Of a stretch of DNA of 46,404 nucleotides, positions 21,077 through 27,732 are shown piece by piece. The DNA comes from a virus. The stretch is from the IMG/VR virus record IMGVR_UViG_3300009180_000069, positions 1-46,404 of that record; one strand, 5' to 3'. The notes below the pieces were generated by a model. It was not told the origin of the DNA and ran no database searches. It was given only the letters and a program-made list of their open reading frames with translations. The position numbers and the translations under genes are program-made. Within the stretch, counting starts at the first letter, position 1; each line of letters starts with the position of its first letter.

Positions 21077-21336
21077 AAGATAACGTCATAGCACAAGCAA
21101 TCATAGAAGCCGCACAGCATATGGGTAACGGCAATGCTAGTACTAACGGCATGGGCGCAATAGAAGGTCATGCAATGCTAAACAAAGAAGGTTTAAAAGA
21201 GGTAGCGGGGGCGTTGTATTCTGGGTTGGAATCCATAGCGCAAAGCACGGATTCATTAAGTAACCCATTACAAGATATTGCGTATGCCATACAAGCCCTT
21301 GCCAAAGCTATTAAGGGGCTAAAACAAAATGGATGA
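21073..21336 (+). CDS. Unknown small protein, 87 aa
   Basis: An 87-residue protein, Ala/Gly/Ser-rich (HMGNGNASTNGMGAIEGHAM) with a helical C-terminus (DIAYAIQALAKAIKGLKQNG). Small repeated AIEG/LKEV helices suggest a simple helical bundle. ATG 21073 overlaps the previous stop (ATGA). Function unknown. Confidence 0.63.
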   Translation: MKDNVIAQAIIEAAQHMGNGNASTNGMGAIEGHAMLNKEGLKEVAGALYSGLESIAQSTDSLSNPLQDIAYAIQALAKAIKGLKQNG

Positions 21337-21535
21337 TGAAGACCTGCGGGACTTGTTTGCGGGGTTGGCGCTGATAGGTATGTCTAGAGATATTGAAGAC
21401 GAGCGCCGCGCCGCAAAGTGGTGTTATGAAATGGCAGACGCAATGCTTGATGCTAAGTATGCTGAACCTGTATCTGAACCCGAAATGGGTATCACAGCAA
21501 TTAAAAGAAAACGTAAAACAACTAAGGAAGAGTAA
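21329..21535 (+). CDS. Unknown small protein, 68 aa
   Basis: A 68-residue protein with acidic N-terminal helices (MDDEDLRDLFAGLALIGMSR, then AAKWCYEMADAMLDAKYAE) and a basic tail (IKRKRKTTKEE). The pattern 'FAGLAL.G......E......WCYE.AD.ML' is common in small phage accessory proteins. Overlaps the previous gene by 8 bases, and its stop shares a base with the polymerase start (TAATG). Confidence 0.63.
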   Translation: MDDEDLRDLFAGLALIGMSRDIEDERRAAKWCYEMADAMLDAKYAEPVSEPEMGITAIKRKRKTTKEE

Positions 21536-23361
21536 TGGACTTGATCGTGCTCGACATGGAGACGTACTATGACCAAGACTTCAGCTTAAGCAAAATCACA
21601 ACCGAAGAGTATGTACGTGATGACAAGTTTGAGGTGATTGGTCTTGCGATTAAAGTTAACAACAATCAAACCGAGTGGGCGAGTGGCACACATGAACAGA
21701 TTAAAGCGTGGCTCCATACGTTTAAATGGTCAGATGCGATGGTGGTATGCCACAACACCATGTTTGATGGTGCTATCCTTGCTTGGCGTTTTGGTGTCAA
21801 GCCTCGTGTGTGGGCTGATACTCTGTGTATGGGTCGTGCCCTGCATGGTATTGAGGTGGGTGGCTCACTCAAAGCTATGGCTGAGCGTTACAAGGTCGGT
21901 GTCAAGGGTGAAGAAGTTGTAGCAGCCAAGGGTATGCGCCGTGCCGATTTTAACGATGAGAAACTGTCACAATACGGTGACTACTGCATCAACGATGTCG
22001 AAATTACGCACAAGTTGTTTCATCTCATGGCTAAAGGATTCCCGAAGCAAGAGTTCCGCATAATCGACTTGACCCTGCGTATGTTCATTGAGCCTGTGCT
22101 TGACCTGAACCTGCCCTTGCTTGAGCACCACTTGCATGATATTCGTGAACGCAAAGAACAGTTACTCAGCGATGCAAGCGTGACCAAAGATGTACTGATG
22201 TCAAACTTGAAGTTTGCCGAATTGCTCAAGTCGTTTGGGGTTGAGCCGCCGATGAAGGTAAGCCTGACCACAGGCAAAGAAGCACTCGCACTTGCCAAGA
22301 GCGACGAAGGGTTCAAAGCACTTGCTGACCATGAGGATATTAGGGTGCAGACTCTTGTTGCTGCACGACTAGGTACGAAGTCAACGCTTGAAGAAACCCG
22401 CACCCAACGCTTCATTGATATTGCCAAGCGTGGGTTATTGCCTGTGCCGATTCGATACTACGCAGCGCATACAGGGCGGTTTGGTGGTGATGACAAGATC
22501 AACCTGCAGAACTTGCCGAGCCGTGGGGCTAATGCAAACAAGCTCAAGCAATCCATTATTGCCCCAACAGGCTATAAGATCATAGACGCTGATTCAGCAC
22601 AGATCGAAGCCCGCGTTCTCGCTTGGCTTGCAGGGCAGGCTGACTTGGTACAAGGCTTTGCCAACAAGGAAGATGTGTACAAAAAAATGGCATCGGCTAT
22701 CTACGGTGTGGCAGAAGATCAGATCAACAAAGATCAACGCTTTGTCGGTAAGACAACGATTCTTGGTGCAGGGTACGGCATGGGCGCATTGAAGTTTCAG
22801 GCACAGCTTAAGACGTTTGGGTTTGATATAGAACTCGCTGAGGCCCGGAGGATCATTGAGATTTACCGTAAAACAAATGATGACATAGTGCAGCTATGGC
22901 AAGACGCACAGACCTCACTTATTCGGATGGTAAACGGTGAAGGTATGAATCTTGGTATGCCTAGCGGTGTGCTTACAATTAAACCTAAAATGGCAGGAAT
23001 ATGGCTTCCATCCGGCTTGATGATGCGCTATGATGGTCTTGAATTTGAGCAAGGTGAGAAGGGCATCGAGTTTAGTTATGCTACTCGCCGTGGTCGCACC
23101 CGTATATACGGGGGTAAGATTATTGAGAACGTGTGTCAAGCAGTAGCACGTTGCATCATTGCCGAGCAGATGTTGCGTATAGCCAAGCGTTACAAGGTTG
23201 TGTTGACGGTGCATGATGCGATTGCTTGCGTGGTGCGTGATGAAGAAGTAAATGATGCAACACAATTTGTTGAAGAGTGTATGCGTTGGACACCTGACTG
23301 GGCGCAAGGCTTGCCCTTGAATTGCGAGTCAGGTTCGGGTGATAATTATGGGGCGTGTTGA
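21535..23361 (+). CDS. Family A DNA polymerase with 3'-5' exonuclease domain
   Basis: A 608-residue PolA-type replicative polymerase. The N-terminal exonuclease has DMET (Asp7, Glu9), HNTMFD (Asp78) and YCINDVEIT (Asp154). Then come TGRFGGDDKINLQNLPS, motif A DADSAQIEAR (351-360), motif B from RFVGK to GAGYGMG (402-416) and motif C LTVHDAIAC (558-565). All core catalytic residues are present, but motif C reads His-Asp-Ala where HDE is the rule. No 5'-3' exonuclease domain is attached, as in T7. It follows the accessory cluster by TAATG overlap and precedes the RecB-like nuclease by a shared base. Confidence 0.95.
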   Translation: MDLIVLDMETYYDQDFSLSKITTEEYVRDDKFEVIGLAIKVNNNQTEWASGTHEQIKAWLHTFKWSDAMVVCHNTMFDGAILAWRFGVKPRVWADTLCMGRALHGIEVGGSLKAMAERYKVGVKGEEVVAAKGMRRADFNDEKLSQYGDYCINDVEITHKLFHLMAKGFPKQEFRIIDLTLRMFIEPVLDLNLPLLEHHLHDIRERKEQLLSDASVTKDVLMSNLKFAELLKSFGVEPPMKVSLTTGKEALALAKSDEGFKALADHEDIRVQTLVAARLGTKSTLEETRTQRFIDIAKRGLLPVPIRYYAAHTGRFGGDDKINLQNLPSRGANANKLKQSIIAPTGYKIIDADSAQIEARVLAWLAGQADLVQGFANKEDVYKKMASAIYGVAEDQINKDQRFVGKTTILGAGYGMGALKFQAQLKTFGFDIELAEARRIIEIYRKTNDDIVQLWQDAQTSLIRMVNGEGMNLGMPSGVLTIKPKMAGIWLPSGLMMRYDGLEFEQGEKGIEFSYATRRGRTRIYGGKIIENVCQAVARCIIAEQMLRIAKRYKVVLTVHDAIACVVRDEEVNDATQFVEECMRWTPDWAQGLPLNCESGSGDNYGAC

Positions 23362-24029
23362 TGTCTAAAGCGTGGTCGTACAGCGGGATGAAGAAGTTTG
23401 AGTCATGCCCCAAGCAGTTCTACCATATCAAAGTCCTCAAGGAGTACGAGGAACCCCCGACTGATGCCACGATATACGGCAAGGAGTTTCACACCGCTGC
23501 TGAGTTGTACATCCGTGATGCAACACCACTACCCCCACAGTTTGCGTTTGCTAAGCCTGTGCTTGATAAACTCAATGAAATGAAGGGCGATAAGCATTGC
23601 GAATACGAGATGGGGTTGACTGAGAACTTGCAGCCCTGTGCCTTTGACGCACCCGAAGCATGGTGGCGGGGTATTGCAGATTTGGTAATTGTGGATCATG
23701 ATACGGGCATCGCACGTGTAGTGGATTACAAGACAGGTCGCAATGCGAAGTACGCAGACAAGGGGCAGCTTGAGTTAATGGCACTTGCGATATTCAAGCA
23801 CTTCCCATTGGTCGAAGATGTCCGTGCAGGGTTGCTGTTTGTTATCAGTAACGATTTCATTAAAGACCGTTATGTACTCAAGGATGTTGACGGACTGTGG
23901 TTAAAGTGGTTAAAGTCGTACAACCGCATGAAAGCTGCTTATGACACCGATGTATGGAATCCAAAACCAAGTGGTCTATGTAAAAAACATTGTGCGGTGC
24001 TGAGTTGCTTGCACAACGGAAGGGGTTAA
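23361..24029 (+). CDS. RecB/Cas4-like PD-(D/E)XK nuclease
   Basis: A 222-residue protein of the PDDEXK superfamily. The N-terminus has the RecB-type YSGMKKFESCPKQFYH; later comes WRGIADLVIVDHDTG, VVDYKTGR (the D..DYK catalytic core) and KGQLELMALAIF (the Gln-Tyr-type motif helix). Cys16 together with Cys207, Cys211 and Cys216 at the C-terminus forms the four-cysteine set that holds an iron-sulfur cluster in AddB and Cas4-like nucleases. Probable role: DNA end processing or recombination next to the polymerase. ATG 23361 shares one base with the polymerase stop. Confidence 0.87.
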   Translation: MSKAWSYSGMKKFESCPKQFYHIKVLKEYEEPPTDATIYGKEFHTAAELYIRDATPLPPQFAFAKPVLDKLNEMKGDKHCEYEMGLTENLQPCAFDAPEAWWRGIADLVIVDHDTGIARVVDYKTGRNAKYADKGQLELMALAIFKHFPLVEDVRAGLLFVISNDFIKDRYVLKDVDGLWLKWLKSYNRMKAAYDTDVWNPKPSGLCKKHCAVLSCLHNGRG

Positions 24030-24030
24030 C

Positions 24031-24333
24031 ATGGCGTACAAGAATCCGAAAGAAGATCGAAATTACAAGCGTGAGTATGCGTTGTACGGCGGCAAGCCCG
24101 AACACATTAAAGAACGTGCCGAACGCAACAAAGGTCGTGCTACGCTAGTCAAAGAAGGCAAGCTGCAGAAGGGTGATGGTAAAGACGCAGCGCACGTGAA
24201 AGCGATTGATAAAGGCGGCTCGATTAAGCACGGGGTACGTGTTGAAGATGCGAATGTAAACCGCTCATTTAAACGTGATGCAAAGCGCAACCTAGTATCA
24301 GAAGTTAGTAAGCGCGAACGCAAGAAGAAGTAA
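24031..24333 (+). CDS. Small basic protein, possible degenerate HNH endonuclease
   Basis: A 100-residue, very basic protein: YKREYALYGGKPEHIKERAE at the start, GDGKDAAHVKAIDKGG in the middle and NVNRSFKRDAKRN at the end. Phage relatives I recall read 'GDGKDVDHKKPLSKGG...N.R...NRS', a small HNH-type nuclease. Here the DH pair reads AAH, so one catalytic residue may be lost and the protein may only bind DNA. Close to the RecB-like gene (1-base gap). Family assignment is from memory. Confidence 0.6.
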   Translation: MAYKNPKEDRNYKREYALYGGKPEHIKERAERNKGRATLVKEGKLQKGDGKDAAHVKAIDKGGSIKHGVRVEDANVNRSFKRDAKRNLVSEVSKRERKKK

Positions 24334-24365
24334 GTAGTACTAGCAGTACCAAAAATAATAAGACC

Positions 24366-24404
24366 ATGCACACCGTGTTTGGTCGATTTGGCATCGGAGA
24401 ATGA
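24366..24404 (+). other. Possible 12-codon leader peptide overlapping the helicase start
   Basis: ATG 24366 reads MHTVFGRFGIGE and stops at 24402-24404, in another frame than the helicase. GACCA (24362) and TGGTC (24380) form an inverted repeat around it. It may control helicase translation, or it may be the true N-terminus shifted out of frame by an indel. Confidence 0.3.
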
Positions 24405-25944
24405 GTTGGAAATTGTTGACAATAAGGCATTGCTGTTGCGACTGCGTAACCCGCAGAAGATCACGACAGTCATACCTAAGAGCAAAGACCTTGGTGAAGG
24501 TAAAGTACTTGTACGGTGGGGGCTTGATGAAGCGCAGGTCCTCAAGAACATGAAGATACGCAATGTACCAAGTCCTATTTTGGGGCACTACGCTTGGCCC
24601 GGGCAGTACAAGCCTTTTGATCACCAACGAACAACTTCTGCATTCCTCACGTTACACAAGCGGGCCTTTTGCTTCAATGAGCAAGGCACAGGCAAGACCG
24701 GTAGCGTCATATGGGCAGCAGACTACCTGATGCGTGAGAAGCGAATCCGGCGGGTGTTAGTGATTTGCCCTATGTCAATCATGGACATTGCATGGCGGGC
24801 AGACTTGTTTAAGTTTGCAATACACCGCACAGTAGACATCGCATACGGCAACGCAGAGAAGCGCAGACAGATCATTAACGGTAATGCTGAGTTTGTCATC
24901 ATCAACTATGACGGTGTTGAGATTGTACGCGATGAGATTGAACAAGCAAATTTTGATTTAATTGTGGTCGATGAAGCCAACGCATACAAAAACACGCAGT
25001 CAAAACGGTGGAAGGTACTAAATGGGTTGGTTAAAGCTGATACATGGTTGTGGATGCTGACCGGAACCCCTGCAGCACAGTCGCCTGTCGATGCGTACGG
25101 CTTGGCAAAGCTCGTTAATCCCGTTACCGTTCCACGGTTCTTGTCCACGTTTCGTGAGATGGTCATGAACAAGGTCAGTCAGTTCCGGTGGATACCTAGA
25201 CCGAACGCCACGCAGATTGTATTTGAAGCCCTGCAACCCGCTATTCGGTTTACGAAAGACGAGTGCCTTGACCTGCCGGAGATGACGTACGTCAAGCGTA
25301 CAGTCGAGTTGACCAAGCAGCAGCAGAGGTACTATGCCCTGCTCAAGAACCGCATGATTATCGAGGCGGCAGGCGAAGCGATTACATCAGTCAACGCTGC
25401 AGTGAACATGAACAAGCTCCTGCAAATATCTTGTGGTGCGGTGTACTCCGACACAGGTGAAACGATTGAGTTTGACGTTAAAAATCGGTATGCCGCACTA
25501 AAAGAAGTTATTGATGAAACCAACCAAAAGGTTCTGGTGTTCGTGCCTTTCAAGCATGTCATCAATATTTTGGCTGGCAAGCTGCAAGCTGACGGGATTA
25601 CTGCCGAGATCATTTCAGGCGATGTGCCAGTCAACAAGCGCACCGATATTTTTACCCGTTTTCAAACCACGCAAGACCCACGAGTTCTTATAATCCAGCC
25701 CCAGTCAGCCGCACACGGTGTGACGTTAACCGCTGCCGATACGGTAGTTTGGTGGGGACCTGTACCGTCTCTTGAGACATACGCTCAGGCAAACGCACGG
25801 GTGCATAGGTCAGGGCAACGCCACCCCACAACGGTGGTTCAGTTACAAGGCTCATCAGTAGAACGTCATATTTACCAACTTCTTGACAATAAAATAGACA
25901 TTCACTCAAAAGTTATAGATTTATATAAGAATCTACTTGACTAG
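24379..25944 (+). CDS. SNF2-type DNA helicase
   Basis: A helicase of superfamily 2, SNF2 type. It shows YKPFDHQRTT (Q-like motif), GTGKT (103-107), VVDEAN (motif II, 196-201, DEAN not DEAH), LTGTPA (227-232) and QANARVHRSGQ (motif VI, 470-480). It probably moves or remodels DNA during replication or recombination. The start is uncertain. No ATG in this frame fits: TTG 24379 begins MVDLASENEL, and the frame is open upstream to 24334 without a clear ribosome site. An out-of-frame ATG at 24366 makes a 12-codon peptide that ends inside the gene, so a leader peptide or an indel near 24400 is possible. Start taken as 24379 with low certainty. Confidence 0.87.
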   Translation: MVDLASENELEIVDNKALLLRLRNPQKITTVIPKSKDLGEGKVLVRWGLDEAQVLKNMKIRNVPSPILGHYAWPGQYKPFDHQRTTSAFLTLHKRAFCFNEQGTGKTGSVIWAADYLMREKRIRRVLVICPMSIMDIAWRADLFKFAIHRTVDIAYGNAEKRRQIINGNAEFVIINYDGVEIVRDEIEQANFDLIVVDEANAYKNTQSKRWKVLNGLVKADTWLWMLTGTPAAQSPVDAYGLAKLVNPVTVPRFLSTFREMVMNKVSQFRWIPRPNATQIVFEALQPAIRFTKDECLDLPEMTYVKRTVELTKQQQRYYALLKNRMIIEAAGEAITSVNAAVNMNKLLQISCGAVYSDTGETIEFDVKNRYAALKEVIDETNQKVLVFVPFKHVINILAGKLQADGITAEIISGDVPVNKRTDIFTRFQTTQDPRVLIIQPQSAAHGVTLTAADTVVWWGPVPSLETYAQANARVHRSGQRHPTTVVQLQGSSVERHIYQLLDNKIDIHSKVIDLYKNLLD

Positions 25945-25965
25945 CGTAGAATATGTCATTATAAT
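25937..25965 (+). promoter_or_regulatory. Near-perfect sigma70 promoter
   Basis: TTGACT 25937-25942, 17-base spacer, TATAAT 25960-25965. It overlaps the last codons of the helicase and reads into the 132-aa gene. The downstream sequence TATAATTAAGTT equals that at the 7386 promoter, so these two form one promoter class. It probably boosts the SSB-like and primase genes. Confidence 0.82.
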
Positions 25966-25991
25966 TAAGTTTCTGACACTTGGAGAGTATC

Positions 25992-26390
25992 ATGAATGAT
26001 CAACAAATACCCGTAGAAAAACTTGTAAAGATTTACCTCAAAATGCGCGGCAAGCATGATGAGTTACTGCAACAGTTCAAGCAGCAGGAAGAGGCACTTA
26101 AGGATCAGATGACCAAGATCAAAGGTGCATTGCTAGACCACTGCAAAGAACACAATGTCGAGAGCGTGCGTACAACCGAAGGGCTGTTCTTTCGCACGAC
26201 AAAACAAAGCTATTGGACAAACGATTGGGAGTCGATGGGTAAGTTCATCATCGAGCATCAAGCACCTGAGTTGTTCGAGAAGCGGCTGCACCAAGGTAAC
26301 GTAAAACAATTTTTGGAGGAACACCCCGAACTGCTACCCCCCGGACTCAACGTTGAGAGTCAATATTCAGTCACCGTAAGGAGAAAATAA
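25992..26390 (+). CDS. Conserved phage helical protein, 132 aa
   Basis: A 132-residue protein. The N-terminal helix (KIYLKMRGKHDELLQQFKQQ) leads to a pattern SVRTTEGLFFRTTKQSYWTNDWE and later APELFEKRLHQGN, LPPGLN and YSVTVRRK. I recall this set from many phages beside replication genes, function unknown. Possibly it is a DNA-binding or replisome accessory protein. The ATG follows TTGGAGAGTATC; an upstream TTG at 25980 is less likely. It is the first gene behind the 25937 promoter, and its stop overlaps the next start (TAATG). Confidence 0.75.
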   Translation: MNDQQIPVEKLVKIYLKMRGKHDELLQQFKQQEEALKDQMTKIKGALLDHCKEHNVESVRTTEGLFFRTTKQSYWTNDWESMGKFIIEHQAPELFEKRLHQGNVKQFLEEHPELLPPGLNVESQYSVTVRRK

Positions 26391-26665
26391 TGAGTGAAGC
26401 CCCATATGTGCCAGTTGAAGAACTAGCAAAACAACTTACCGTGTCTATCTCGTGTATTCGTGGATGGATACGTCAAGGGAAAGTACCTAAGCATACGTAC
26501 ATCAAAGTCGGTAATACTTATCGGTTCAATATTCCGATGGTTATTGCAGCGTTGACCAAAATCCCTGACCCTGAAGTGAAACCTGTGGATGCTGTTGTTG
26601 AAGTCAGCAGCATTCCTGTGCCTGTTCAGCTTGAGCTGAATTTTAATCCCGACCATGATCTATAA
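26390..26665 (+). CDS. MerR/excisionase-type helix-turn-helix protein
   Basis: A 91-residue protein whose first 50 residues form a winged HTH of the HTH_17 (excisionase/MerR-like) type: VEELAKQLTVSISCIRGWIR, QGKVPKHTYIKVGNTYRFNI. The C-terminal 40 residues are Pro/Val-rich and acidic. Without an integrase in the window it is more likely a transcription factor or a replication-initiator helper than an excisionase. It starts inside the previous stop (TAATG) and precedes the probable ssDNA-binding protein. Confidence 0.78.
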   Translation: MSEAPYVPVEELAKQLTVSISCIRGWIRQGKVPKHTYIKVGNTYRFNIPMVIAALTKIPDPEVKPVDAVVEVSSIPVPVQLELNFNPDHDL

Positions 26666-26676
26666 GGAGAACGACA

Positions 26677-27600
26677 ATGACTTCAATGACTCTGTTTAGC
26701 GGTAAATCCTCAGCCCTTGCTGAGAAGCTTAAAGGTAGCTTATCGGATACCCTGTCCGGTGGCGCAGGAAGTGGTTCACAGAACCGCCGCTTGTCAATCA
26801 AGGGTGGTGTGTTCCGTGAGTTGCTCAATGGTAAAGAGCACCGTGTAAGCGAAGACCGTGCGATGAATATCGTGATTGTCGATGCTGCACCGATCAGCCG
26901 CATGTATTTTGCCGGAAGCTACCAAGAGGGTGAAGTAACCAAGCCCACATGTTGGTCAGCAGATACGCAAACTCCTGCCGAAGATGTACCGCAGGATAAC
27001 AAGCAAGCAGCCCGCTGCATGGATTGCAAGCAAAACATCAAAGGCTCAGGTCAGGGTGAAGGTCGTGCTTGCCGTTTCCAACAACGCTTGGCTGTACAGC
27101 TTGAAGGCGAGATTGAGAAGCGTGAGGTGTACCAGTTGACGTTGCCATCGACATCAATCTTTGGTGCGGGTGACAAGAACAAGATGCCGTTACAAGCATA
27201 TGGTCGTCACCTGAAAGTTCACAATGAAGTACCGTCTGCGATTGTGACTGAGATGCGTTTTGATACTTCAAGCCCAACACCTAAGTTGATCTTCAAACCT
27301 ATTCGCCGCCTTGAAGATGCGGAAATTGAGATTGTTCTTGAGATGCGTGAGCACGAAGACACAGCCAAGGCGATCACACTTACCGTTTCACAGATGGATG
27401 GTGTAGGTGCCGCGAAGAAAGATGATGAGCTGTTCGAGAAGCCCGTAGCAAAAGCTGCGCCAAAGCTTGAAGCACCGAAAGCTGAAGCCGTTGCCGAAGA
27501 GCCTATCGAAGAGCCTAAGAAGATGGCAAAGAAGACCGCAGCAGCACCGGTTGAAGGTAAGGCTGACCTTGCTGATATTGTAGGTGAATGGGACGATTAA
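26677..27600 (+). CDS. Putative single-stranded DNA-binding protein
   Basis: A 307-residue protein. Residues 40-240 are beta-rich and contain four Cys (92, 114, 117, 132) that could bind zinc, as T4 gp32 does. The C-terminal 70 residues are Ala/Lys/Glu/Pro-rich and flexible, ending in an acidic DIVGEWDD, the kind of tail SSBs use to contact partner proteins. Its place between the helicase/HTH and the primase-helicase fits an SSB. No family match could be confirmed, so this is an inference from architecture. ATG 26677 follows AAGGAGAACGAC. Confidence 0.6.
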   Translation: MTSMTLFSGKSSALAEKLKGSLSDTLSGGAGSGSQNRRLSIKGGVFRELLNGKEHRVSEDRAMNIVIVDAAPISRMYFAGSYQEGEVTKPTCWSADTQTPAEDVPQDNKQAARCMDCKQNIKGSGQGEGRACRFQQRLAVQLEGEIEKREVYQLTLPSTSIFGAGDKNKMPLQAYGRHLKVHNEVPSAIVTEMRFDTSSPTPKLIFKPIRRLEDAEIEIVLEMREHEDTAKAITLTVSQMDGVGAAKKDDELFEKPVAKAAPKLEAPKAEAVAEEPIEEPKKMAKKTAAAPVEGKADLADIVGEWDD

Positions 27601-27732
27601 GTAGTTCGGGGCAAAAGCGGATGCTAGACCTAGCATGTAATGTGCAATTGGTTAAACATAGTCACCGGTTAATCGACTAGCTAGTGCAGCGAGTAGCCCC
27701 ACCCCACCCACAATAACAAGCAAGGCGATGCC
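27601..27732 (+). other. 132-bp gap with a palindrome ATGCTAG-AC-CTAGCAT
   Basis: A 16-base dyad (ATGCTAG-AC-CTAGCAT, 27621-27636) lies between the SSB-like and primase genes. No U-run follows, so it is not a clear terminator. The arm pattern 7-2-7 equals that of the early palindrome, but the sequence differs. No convincing promoter is seen. A ribosome site AAGGCGATGCC precedes ATG 27733. Confidence 0.6.

Noticed and set aside
26390-26665. Excisionase of an integration module
   Set aside because: No integrase, attachment site or repressor-type immunity region recognised in the window; HTH fold alone does not show excision.
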